Shown here in pieces: positions 58,301 to 64,000 of a DNA stretch of 64,000 bases. The DNA comes from CAYRXM01 sp964449465. GTDB lineage: Bacteria > Chloroflexota > Anaerolineae > JAFGEY01. The notes below the pieces were generated by a model. It worked only from the letters and a program-made list of their open reading frames with translations, did not search any database and was not told the DNA's origin. The first letter of the stretch is position 1. Each line of letters begins with the position of its first letter. A program made the translations under genes and the position numbers. The stretch spans positions 1-64,000 of the forward strand of contig CAYVBK010000022.1 of the NCBI GenBank assembly GCA_964449465.1, given 5' to 3'.

Positions 58301-60690
58301 TGGGTCGGCACCAGACCGGTGGCCTGGATGCTCACGCCGGTCAGCGGAGTGGTGGCCGGTGTGCCCGATCCATCGTATACGGTGCCTTCCAGCCAGCCCA
58401 CGCCTTCCTGGAAGACATTGTAGCAGACCAGGGCAAAGTCTTGGTCGGTGCTGTCGCCGTTGTATGGCACGCCGTCGCCGGCAATGTTGGCCGCGCTGAC
58501 CACAATCAGCACCGGGCCGCTGGCGCCGGCGGGCAAAAAGACGTTTTCGATGTTGTTCAGCGTGTCGGCCGAGCCGCCGATGGCCGACCAACCGTTGGTG
58601 AACACATTGCCCAGGTAGGTGTTGCCGCCGTTTTGCACGGTCAGGTCGAGGTTGTTGACCAGGGCCGGGCTGGCGCCCACGGCGCCGGCAGCATCCGTCC
58701 AGGCGACGGAGCATTTGACCGGCTTGCTGGGATCGGAAACCACCAGGGTGGTCTGCCAGGTTTCGCCGGTGCTGTGGAACAGGTTTTCTTGATCGGTATA
58801 AAGAGAAGGAACGTCGGTACGGATGACATTGTTCAGGTTGACGCGGCCCCAGCCGACATCGTTGTTGGGGATGTTGGCCAGTGTGCCACCTGCGCCACCG
58901 GCGGCGCGGTTGCCACCGTTCTGGTCTTCGGCGCCGTTAACCAGCAGGGCTTTGACCATGGCCGGGCTGGGGGTTTGGCCGAAATCTTGGCGCCACCAGT
59001 CTACGATCAGGGCCGAAGCACCGGCCACCTGAGGACAGGCCATGCTGGTGCCAGAGCAATAGTTGTAATACGCGCTGCCGGCGCCGGCCACGGTGCTGCC
59101 GCAGTTGGCGCTGCTGCCGTTCAGCGATGCTGTTTGATAGCCGGGCGCAGTGATGGTGGGGAGCGTGCGGCCATCGGCGGCCGGACCGCGGCTGCTGAAA
59201 TAGGCCATGTCATTGATGGTGGCGGCGCTGCGCGGATAGTTGGATGATGCGCCAACGATGATGGGGTTCTTGGAAGCGTGCGGCTCGCTGAGGGTGCTAT
59301 AGTTGGGGCCGCCGTTGCCCGCCGAAAAGACATAGATGATCGGTTCGGCGGTGGTGGTGGATGTAAAGACGGCGTCGCGCACCATCAGGTCGTGCTCGCG
59401 GCAGGCCGCAGTATAGCTGTTGTTGTACGAGCCGGTGTACCAACTATTGCTGGAACCCGACGCGCCGTTCAACACCGAGTCGCGGCTGAGGATGTTCCAA
59501 CCGCCAGTTGGCGGCCAGTTGGTGCCCATCAGGGCGTTTTGCACCACCAGGGTCGAGCTGGGGGCCATACCCGTGCCCCAGTAAAAGCCGCTGGGGTCGG
59601 TGATGCCGGTGCCAGCGCGCCCATCGCCCATAATTGCTCCGGCGGTGTGGCTGCCATGTCCGTCGGTGTCTACACAGGCATTGCCGCCGCCATAGGTGCT
59701 GACACAGGCGGCCACGCGCCCGGCCACATCGGGGTGGGCGGCGTTCAAGCCGGTGTCTACGTCGGCCCAAGATACGCCGCTGCCGTTGACGCCTTTGGAG
59801 GTCAGCCAGGTATAATAGCCTGTGGTAGGCGTGCCGCCCGGCACATTGCCGGCGACGATCTGGTTGGCGTTTTCGTCATCCAGGCCGGGTTTGGGCGACG
59901 AGTATTCGATAGCCCATACAGTGGGCAGGCGCACCACATCGCCAACGCGGGCGGCGTCGAGGATGAGGATGGCGGTGTAAAAGGCTTCATCGGGCTGGGT
60001 GGCCCAATACTGGATCACTTTGCCCAGTTTGCTCAGCGATTCGATGGTATCCTTGAGGTAGCCGTCGTTGTAAAAGGTGATGGCCACCTGATCGATCTCG
60101 CCGGCATACTCGGAGGGGTTCAGTCCCAGCTTGAAAGCGGGATGGAATGCCCCGCTCCAGCGCACAAAAGATTCCTGGCTGGCCTGGCCCAATTGGGCCG
60201 GCGTGCCCCAGACCAGGTAGGCGTTGTGCGCATAGTATTGCAGTACCTTGAGGCCGGCGTTTTGCAGACCATCCAGCCAGGCATCTTGGGTGGGGCCGGA
60301 AAACTGAACCAATTGCAGGCCGGGTTTATCTGGGGCATTGTCGGCAGCCAGATCGGCCGGAACCACCGGCTCACCCTGTAGCGGATCGAACCGATAGCCG
60401 TATACACCGATGGTGGTTTCGGCGGCCTGGTAGGAAATGCCCTTTTCGGCCAATAAAGAGAGACGGTTGACGGGGATTTCGACCCACACAAAGCTGCCAT
60501 AATCAATGACCCAACGGGCAGCCAGGTCGGGCGCAGCCTTGAAGGCCTGGGGGGACAGTCGCAACGCTACTGTGGCTGTGGAGGTTGCTTCCTGCTTTTG
60601 TGGTTGTGCCGCTGCTGTGCCGACATTGAACAATGACAGCAGCATCGTCAGCACCATCCACAAACTGAGAAATCTGGACCATTTCTTCAT
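52399..60690 (-). CDS. Giant secreted subtilisin-family (S8) serine protease with PKD and Kelch modules
   Basis: 2,763 residues from the ATG at 60690 (GGGAGAAG upstream). A signal peptide (about 1-30) and a propeptide-like region precede the S8 domain. Its triad is complete: Asp in SWADVDTGLNAAHPDV (about 310), His in DGHGSHTAG (about 345) and Ser in GTSMACPQVAGAS (about 547). Then come a P-domain-like segment, several carboxypeptidase-regulatory-like modules, a MAM-like module, several repeats with pattern SL-AT-G-T-P-TISNGG, a Kelch/beta-propeller (about 2120-2420) and three PKD domains (about 2490-2750). The end FKVYLPIAIKLY is a short hydrophobic tail seen in other Chloroflexota secreted proteins (from memory). 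It should be a surface or extracellular protease with adhesive modules. Confidence 0.93.
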   Translation of the reverse strand: MKKWSRFLSLWMVLTMLLSLFNVGTAAAQPQKQEATSTATVALRLSPQAFKAAPDLAARWVIDYGSFVWVEIPVNRLSLLAEKGISYQAAETTIGVYGYRFDPLQGEPVVPADLAADNAPDKPGLQLVQFSGPTQDAWLDGLQNAGLKVLQYYAHNAYLVWGTPAQLGQASQESFVRWSGAFHPAFKLGLNPSEYAGEIDQVAITFYNDGYLKDTIESLSKLGKVIQYWATQPDEAFYTAILILDAARVGDVVRLPTVWAIEYSSPKPGLDDENANQIVAGNVPGGTPTTGYYTWLTSKGVNGSGVSWADVDTGLNAAHPDVAGRVAACVSTYGGGNACVDTDGHGSHTAGAIMGDGRAGTGITDPSGFYWGTGMAPSSTLVVQNALMGTNWPPTGGWNILSRDSVLNGASGSSNSWYTGSYNNSYTAACREHDLMVRDAVFTSTTTAEPIIYVFSAGNGGPNYSTLSEPHASKNPIIVGASSNYPRSAATINDMAYFSSRGPAADGRTLPTITAPGYQTASLNGSSANCGSTVAGAGSAYYNYCSGTSMACPQVAGASALIVDWWRQDFGQTPSPAMVKALLVNGAEDQNGGNRAAGGAGGTLANIPNNDVGWGRVNLNNVIRTDVPSLYTDQENLFHSTGETWQTTLVVSDPSKPVKCSVAWTDAAGAVGASPALVNNLDLTVQNGGNTYLGNVFTNGWSAIGGSADTLNNIENVFLPAGASGPVLIVVSAANIAGDGVPYNGDSTDQDFALVCYNVFQEGVGWLEGTVYDGSGTPATTPLTGVSIQATGLVPTHTGSTISKEAGFYRLGLLTDTYTLTTALYGYYPAEIGGVSVVSGTTTTLNIPLTMAPWYVVSGTVTDANTGWPLYASIEIAGYPYGAIWNNPVTGWYSVSLPAGFTHTLTARAWVSGYQPGNAQINLSGDATLNIALNANIAACNAPGYSLGVSVLWSNSFEGASGGTFPADGWDQVDTSGTAGNWTAPTSGSSPVASPHSGTRLASFNSYNASSGNSTRLFRTSGVDLSGESSAAVMFWMYHDTGYTTNADRIQVQISTDGGTTWNNVGAAINRYDGSTGWKQHTVDISAYTGGSYTDVRLGLHAISAYGNNMHVDDVQIATLSCMPLPGGLVVGHVYDENTLATKVGAVVSNDSGRSFTAVATPDDPKVDDAFYTLFSPAGSHVFTATFAGYGAEVQNVTVVASDTVKADMYLPAGWIQVAPTSLQAAAEMGISVTVQLTIANAGGAALDFVLREKDRGWAPVLAVGGPDPFGYRYADSDEPDGPAYQWIDITATGTPIAFTAGGTLDDGYGGPFNIGFPFNFYGTDQTQFYAGTNGFLTFGAGSTTLANQCPLPSTTTPNNLIALLWDDLDFRTSGNAYYQQLTPCPYGGWNTCTVVEYANVMHYGGAAGSAGTWEAVFFPNGSLLIQFQNAGTETGSSSTTGIENAAGTAGLAYRSCDVAGSLKNNLTVCYAYPGEEPDCAAPDVLWLSESPITGTLTASTTQMVDVTMDAGIPEITQPGEYYAQIKVKNNTPYGEPVVPITFTVTAPATWGKLEGTVTGLGYCDTDPAPIEGAVINIETSSSTKFTLYTDENGDYQWWMDAAESPITVTVTFTDHETGQTTGVSITAQATTTVNFDLRWLKPCVAAAPNSLSATLSMGDSATFPMTITNGGAVSTTVNLLEVDGGYAPAAIRLASGGPTFRLPARPIAPIEKHWTTRADIIQDGGFEAGTPNPYWDEYSLNFGTPLCDETSCGTGSGTAGAHSGNWWVWFGGNDTGDTAYVTQTIQMNSGSAATLSFWKWVGAAASTGDYMKAYIDGVEIYAADVTTEEPDYEQVTIDISAFADGNPHILRFASQTAGSGNICIDDVTLDVLGAGAVPWLFEEPVSATLAADTGVAYVDVILHAGMVSQPGTYYATLKTISGDPVHSVINMPITMTVIAPPSFGKLAGVVQGLGRCDNVPAPLVNAQILVQTSTGMTASFTTKAGGAYEYWFDATESPITVTVMAAGHVSQTITGVQITGQATTTLNVALRATLPCADVAPDSLDAIVPAGQTRTLQLTLSNAGASALTFEIQEISGTVTVRSSNVAIPPTTGHNTRANLAETGTAAGPAVIGTPSGGAAPEDIGTAWETKAPLPAGRVFNAVVADTNGYIYVIGGTSDAGATTPTNTNYRYNTATNSWDTMAAMPAALDSIDGIEINNKIYIPGDDTTATTYVYDIATNTWSTIATNNGYTARSQYQVVRIGTDLYVLGGIVGSSASTTEVWKLDTTTGTWSAGVPMQKSRTSFSAAAIDGVIYVAGGVLFPGFTPDMTAEKFDGTAWSYIAGVPTGGGAYTRWSYNADAHGADGLWLAAGRRDAGWAVLNHAGYYDPETDTWTDSPTIPTLTQGRVYMEGDVASDGYFYVIGGRDSAGSTIYATNERLYVGYAGQTPDVIWVAESPITGTVGADSNLTVDVTFTAFPTMTAGVYTATLVFKTNDIKINVPVTMTIVNLPTCGFDTSSPNYLGETTVFTNTSVDALMYRWNFGDNSPLSADVNPTHQYAAVGSYTVTLTATNAAGDSVCTGVVDIQEPPCTPAHITNLTSSSPATLGAAIMFTATVSGDTPITYTWDMGGTGTRGGTDANPTFVYDAAGTYTVTLTVTNACGSDQETTVVTVNYQPVSNLDLSITTAGTIYPNTQVVFSAALTPANLTMPYNYVVNYGDGTVITSTASINPLVLNHIYTATGSYTVTVSVWNGDMTVPITDQVVVTVSPFKVYLPIAIKLY

Positions 60691-60911
60691 TTGTTCTTCT
60701 CCCGGGGAATACAAAAGCGGATAAATGAAGTGATCGATCAAATAATAAAACAACTTGGGCGATAGGCAATCCTTTCTAGCGGCTTTAAGAGCCTGGGGTG
60801 AGGTGGTGAGAGGACAACGTTGTCTGTTCCACCGACAGGTGGTTTGCGGCCTGGCGGCCGGCACAACAGGCAGAATTGTAACACAGAGCGGTCAGGATGT
60901 CAAAGTGGGCT

Positions 60912-60940
60912 TTGACAAAAGCCCCGCTTTGCATTATAAT
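60912..60940 (+). promoter_or_regulatory. Consensus promoter of tRNA-Pro
   Basis: TTGACA at 60912-60917 and TATAAT at 60935-60940 are both perfect and have a 17-bp spacer. The tRNA starts 12 bases after the -10 box. Confidence 0.92.
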
Positions 60941-60951
60941 TATTGTTTATG

Positions 60952-61025
60952 CGGGGAGTAGCGCAGCTGGCTAGCGCGCACGGTTTGGGACCGTGAAGTC
61001 CCGGGTTCAAATCCCGGCTTCCCGA
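60952..61025 (+). tRNA. tRNA-Pro (anticodon TGG)
   Basis: 74 bases. Acceptor arms are CGGGGAG and CTTCCCG with discriminator A. The anticodon stem is CACGG/CCGTG with loop TTTGGGA, and the T-arm is CCGGGTTCAAATCCCGG. TGG reads CCA and probably the other Pro codons. The 3' CCA is not encoded. Confidence 0.94.
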
Positions 61026-61095
61026 CAGCGCAAATCGATGGACAATATAGACCCAGATTTATCCAAGATTTATATCGCTTGTTCAACTGTTCAAC

Positions 61096-61138
61096 AGAAC
61101 TAACAACCTGGTCTATCAGGTTGTTAGTTCTGTTTTTG
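61096..61138 (+). terminator. Rho-independent terminator after tRNA-Pro
   Basis: AGAACTAACAACCTG and CAGGTTGTTAGTTCT form a 15-bp perfect stem around GTCTAT. TGTTTTTG follows. Confidence 0.88.
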
Positions 61139-61163
61139 TTTATTTGGAAGAAAGGTGAGATAA

Positions 61164-61763
61164 ATGAATCCGCTGCGTAAACGTATTGAGACCTGGCGCG
61201 AGTATAGCGAAATTTCAGAGGCCGGGTTGATTGCGCGCCGCGCTTTTGTGAACAATTCGTTCGATGGCGTGCTGACGATGACCGGCGTGGTGGTCGGGAA
61301 TCTGGCCGTAGGCATCCAGGATGCCCAGGTGATCCTGATCACCGGTCTGTCTACGGCTGTTTCAATCGGCATCTCCGGCGGCTGGGGGGCCTATCTTGCC
61401 GAGTCAGCAGAGCGAGAGCATGCGCTGGAAGATCTGGAGAATGTGACTCTTACCGATCTTCAAGATACCAAGATCGGCAAAGCCTCACGGATGGCTGTCC
61501 TGGTGGTGGCTATGGTGGATGGACTGTCACCCTTTTTGGCGGCTCTGTTGGTGATTTTACCTTTTTTCCTGTCCTCTTGGTTTCCTTCAATTCAATATAC
61601 CTACTATGCGTCTTTGATCATGGCTTTGCTGGCGCTTTTTGGGCTGGGTGTCTTTTTGGGCAATGTGTCCCGCAAGAACCTGATTGTTTCTGGGCTCAAG
61701 ACCATGATGGCCGGTTTGGCGTGTATGGCCCTCAGTTTTTTGATTGAACGGCTGACGCGATAA
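61164..61763 (+). CDS. VIT1/CCC1 family (DUF125) membrane transporter
   Basis: 199 residues with about five membrane segments. The start ARRAFVNNSFDGVLTMTGVV and the following TGLSTAVSIGISGGWGAYLA, with an acidic cytoplasmic helix (ESAEREHALEDLENVTLTDL), match VIT/CCC1 iron- or manganese-type transporters, but the length is shorter than the usual 230. It may export or store Fe2+/Mn2+. It stands alone between tRNA-Pro and ilvD. GGAAGAAAGG lies before the ATG. Confidence 0.78.
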   Translation: MNPLRKRIETWREYSEISEAGLIARRAFVNNSFDGVLTMTGVVVGNLAVGIQDAQVILITGLSTAVSIGISGGWGAYLAESAEREHALEDLENVTLTDLQDTKIGKASRMAVLVVAMVDGLSPFLAALLVILPFFLSSWFPSIQYTYYASLIMALLALFGLGVFLGNVSRKNLIVSGLKTMMAGLACMALSFLIERLTR

Positions 61764-61785
61764 CATGCATTAGAACATGTTTTCT

Positions 61786-61814
61786 TTGTCGGAAGCAGCC
61801 GGCAATGGTATAAT
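61786..61814 (+). promoter_or_regulatory. Promoter of ilvD
   Basis: TTGTCG at 61786-61791 and a perfect TATAAT at 61809-61814 are separated by 17 bp. The ilvD start codon follows about 55 bp later. Confidence 0.72.
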
Positions 61815-61869
61815 GTTTATATTTCTATACCATTTGACATCGAGACACCGAAAACAAGGAGTTTTTTCA

Positions 61870-63546
61870 ATGAATCTGCGCAGTCAAGCCATTCTCCAAC
61901 CGCCCGAATGGTCTATGCAGCGGGCTTATTACAAATCTATGGGCTATTCCAACTATGATCTGGCCTGCCCGATGATCGGCATTGCCAACTCGTGGAACAG
62001 GGTGGTGCCGGGGCATTACAATCTCAACCTGGTCTCCGATTATGTCAAACAAGGCATCTTTCAGGCCGGCGGCACGCCGGTCGAGTTTGGCGTGATCGCC
62101 GCCTGCGATGGCATTGCGCAGGGAAATGCCGGCATGCACTATATCTTGCCCACCCGCGACTTGATCGCCAGCGATGTGGAAATGATGGTGCAGGCGCATC
62201 AGCTCGATGCCATTGTCTTGCTGGCCTCGTGCGACAAGATTGTGCCGGGCATGCTGATGGCTGCCGCCCGCCTGGACCTGCCGGCTCTGATGGTGGTGGG
62301 TGGGCCGATGGAAGGCGGTTGTCAGTTTGACGGCCGCGCCGCCGACGGCACTTCACTGACCGAAGGGTTGGGTATGCTCAAGGCCGGCGAGATTGACGAG
62401 GCGGCCTATTTGCAACTCGAAGACTGCGCCACGCCCACCTGCGGCTCGTGCGCTTTTCTCGGCACGGCCAACAGCATGTGTTGTGTGGCCGAGGCTTTGG
62501 GTATGTGTCTGCCCGGCTCGGCCACCATCCCAGCCACCCACGCGGCCCGCCTGCGAGCAGCTCAGGCCTCCGGTCGTCAGATTGTCGAATTGGTGCGACG
62601 CGGCGTCACCGCCCGGCAGATCATTAACCGCAAGAGCATCGAGAACGCCATCCGCGTCAGCACGGCCATCGGCGGCTCGACCAACGTGGCTCTGCATCTG
62701 CCGGCCATCGGCTATGAGGCCGACTGCGAAATCAGCCTGGACCTGTTTGAAGAAATCTGCCGCAGCACGCCGCATATTGCCCGCATCTATCCGGCTGCGC
62801 CGCCCAATGTGCCAGATTTTCACCAGGCCGGCGGCATTCCGGCAGTGATGAAAGAAATTTTGCCCTTGCTCCACGCCGATGCGCTGACCGTGACCGGCCA
62901 GACGGTGGCCGAGAATGTGGGCGGGGCCGAGGCGCACGACCGGGGCATTATCCGCCCGTTGGCCGATCCGTGGGGCATAGGCGGCGGCCTGGCCGTCCTC
63001 AAGGGCAACCTGGCACCCCACACAGCCATCACCAAGCCGGCGGCGATCAAGTCTGAAATGCACACGTTTAGTGGGCGGGCGCGCTGTTTCGACTCGGAAG
63101 AAGCAGCCAACCAGTCCATTCTGGAGGGGCAGGTGCAAGAGGGTGAGGTGGTGGTGATTCGCTACGAAGGGCCCAAGGGTGGCCCCGGTATGCGCGAAAT
63201 GTACACGGCCATGAAGCTGCTCTATGGGCGCGGGCTGGCCCTCAAGACTGCCGTCGTCACCGATGGGCGGTTTTCGGGTACCAACAATGGCTGCTTTGTC
63301 GGCCATGTGTCGCCCGAAGCCGCCGAGGGCGGCCCTATTGCCATTGTTCAGGACGGCGACATGATCACGGTGGACATTCCGGCGCGTCGTCTGCACCTGC
63401 ACCTATCCGATGAGGAAATCGCCGCCCGGCTGGCCCGCTGGCAGCGGCCCGCTCTCAAGATCAAATCGGGCTATCTGGCTCTGTACGCCCGCCTGGCCGA
63501 GTCGGCCGACAAGGGGGCGATCATTCGGCACAAGGTAGAGGAGTAA
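61870..63546 (+). CDS. ilvD: Dihydroxy-acid dehydratase family protein
   Basis: 558 residues from the ATG at 61870 (AAGGAG upstream). The IlvD/EDD signatures are present: IANSWNRVVPGHYNLN, IAACDGIAQGNAGMHYILPT, LLASCDKIVPGMLMAAARLD, CGSCAFLGTANSMCC and YEGPKGGPGMREM, with AVVTDGRFSGTNNGCFVGHVSPEA near the end. The Cys residues in ACDG, SCDK and CGSC are the likely iron-sulfur ligands. It would dehydrate dihydroxy-isovalerate to ketoisovalerate for valine, leucine and pantothenate synthesis. Sugar-acid dehydratases of the same superfamily are an alternative. Confidence 0.92.
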   Translation: MNLRSQAILQPPEWSMQRAYYKSMGYSNYDLACPMIGIANSWNRVVPGHYNLNLVSDYVKQGIFQAGGTPVEFGVIAACDGIAQGNAGMHYILPTRDLIASDVEMMVQAHQLDAIVLLASCDKIVPGMLMAAARLDLPALMVVGGPMEGGCQFDGRAADGTSLTEGLGMLKAGEIDEAAYLQLEDCATPTCGSCAFLGTANSMCCVAEALGMCLPGSATIPATHAARLRAAQASGRQIVELVRRGVTARQIINRKSIENAIRVSTAIGGSTNVALHLPAIGYEADCEISLDLFEEICRSTPHIARIYPAAPPNVPDFHQAGGIPAVMKEILPLLHADALTVTGQTVAENVGGAEAHDRGIIRPLADPWGIGGGLAVLKGNLAPHTAITKPAAIKSEMHTFSGRARCFDSEEAANQSILEGQVQEGEVVVIRYEGPKGGPGMREMYTAMKLLYGRGLALKTAVVTDGRFSGTNNGCFVGHVSPEAAEGGPIAIVQDGDMITVDIPARRLHLHLSDEEIAARLARWQRPALKIKSGYLALYARLAESADKGAIIRHKVEE

Positions 63547-63616
63547 AGAGGTTGGCGGATGGCGGGAGTGGGTGATGATTTGACGCGCGGTGGAAATGTC
63601 GAGAGGAGGTTTGACG

Positions 63617-64000
63617 ATGCCCAGATGGATCATTTTGTGGGGGACGATGCTGATCGTTTTGTTTGTATGGGCGGCACCGGCGCAGGCACAGGGTGGCGCC
63701 TATACTGTGCGTGCCGGTGATACCCTGACCGGCATTGCCGCCGCGTGTGGGGTCAGTGTGGAGCGGCTGGCGGCGGTCAACGGCCTGCGCTCGACTGCGT
63801 GGGTGTATGTCGGGCAACGGTTGACCATCCCCGGCGCGGCGGCGTCTCCGGCCGCGCCGGCCGCCGGAGATGGCGTTTACATTGTCCGTTGGGGCGACAC
63901 CCTGACCGGTATTGCTGCGCAGCATGGCCTCAGCATCGGCCGGCTGGCGCAGGCCAACGGGCTGGGGGTGGATGCCTGGGTCTATACCGGTCAGCGGTTG
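63617..64000 (+). CDS. Secreted LysM-repeat protein (partial, runs off the window)
   Basis: The frame opens with an ATG at 63617 preceded by GAGGAGG. A signal peptide of about 25 residues ends AAPAQAQG. Two LysM domains follow: YTVRAGDTLTGIAAACGVSV to GQRLTIPG, and YIVRWGDTLTGIAAQHGLSI to the window end, separated by an Ala/Pro linker. LysM domains bind peptidoglycan or chitin-like glycans, so it is a cell-wall protein. The C-terminal part is outside the window. Confidence 0.92.
   Translation, partial: MPRWIILWGTMLIVLFVWAAPAQAQGGAYTVRAGDTLTGIAAACGVSVERLAAVNGLRSTAWVYVGQRLTIPGAAASPAAPAAGDGVYIVRWGDTLTGIAAQHGLSIGRLAQANGLGVDAWVYTGQRL

Noticed and set aside
61777..61869. N-terminal extension of IlvD
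   Set aside because: It runs through the promoter at 61786-61814, while the ATG at 61870 has AAGGAG and gives the normal family length.

Overview
The window reads as chromosomal DNA from a member of the Chloroflexota, probably an Anaerolineae- or Caldilineae-like lineage. This is an inference. It rests on GC-rich coding, secreted lipoproteins with Thr/Pro-rich linkers, a very large secreted subtilase with PKD and Kelch modules, GTP-type PEP carboxykinase, a transcriptional T-box, and several families of short intergenic repeats. No rRNA, CRISPR array, phage, integrase or transposase gene was seen.

Layout. (1) 66-5556, all minus strand: a tight row of small-molecule-binding and hypothetical genes (two effector-binding-domain proteins, a VOC protein, a BtrH-like protein, an alpha-helical repeat protein, Fpg/MutM and an unknown Cys-containing protein). 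(2) 5697-8518: a PPOX-fold protein (minus strand), then a translationally coupled ResB-like/CcsA-like pair (plus strand). (3) 8608-12148: PEP carboxykinase and a clear bacterial homologue of the vertebrate ANKH transporter. (4) 12174-16611: a peptide ABC importer (binding protein and two permeases, no ATPase) followed by a beta-aspartyl-peptidase/asparaginase. (5) 16726-21959: CpXC protein, panB, a membrane histidine kinase and a third effector-binding protein. (6) 22056-24927: a three-gene cassette of a coiled-coil/membrane protein, a YaaW-like protein fused to a J-domain, and a DUF1232 protein. (7) 25135-30923: lipoprotein, nitroreductase, a metallo-beta-lactamase/esterase fusion, a carotenoid-type membrane protein and a WD40 lipoprotein. 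(8) 31255-40772: a sugar catabolic group (FucI/AraA-like isomerase, class II aldolase, FGGY kinase, GH20 hexosaminidase, enolase-superfamily enzyme), with a hypothetical protein and a DegS-type kinase inside it. (9) 40932-41405: a peroxiredoxin-like gene whose first active-site Cys codon is an in-frame TGA with a hairpin behind it, so probably a selenoprotein. (10) 41461-45897, minus strand: two tRNA-Ala genes, a T-box leader, a J-domain membrane protein and leuS. (11) 46017-51022: AEC permease, MFS transporter, ATP-grasp protein and a GH10 xylanase lipoprotein. (12) 51114-60690, minus strand: a URO-D-fold protein and a 2,763-residue secreted subtilase. (13) 60952-64000: tRNA-Pro, VIT-family transporter, ilvD and the start of a LysM protein.

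Together the genes suggest a heterotroph that degrades extracellular protein, xylan and amino-sugar polymers, imports peptides and sugars, and makes PEP through PEPCK. A MITE-like repeat family of about 130 bp recurs six times, three of them inside or beside the sugar cluster. The strongest leads are the selenoprotein, the ANKH homologue, the YaaW-J/DUF1232 cassette, and the T-box that precedes a J-domain gene rather than leuS directly.
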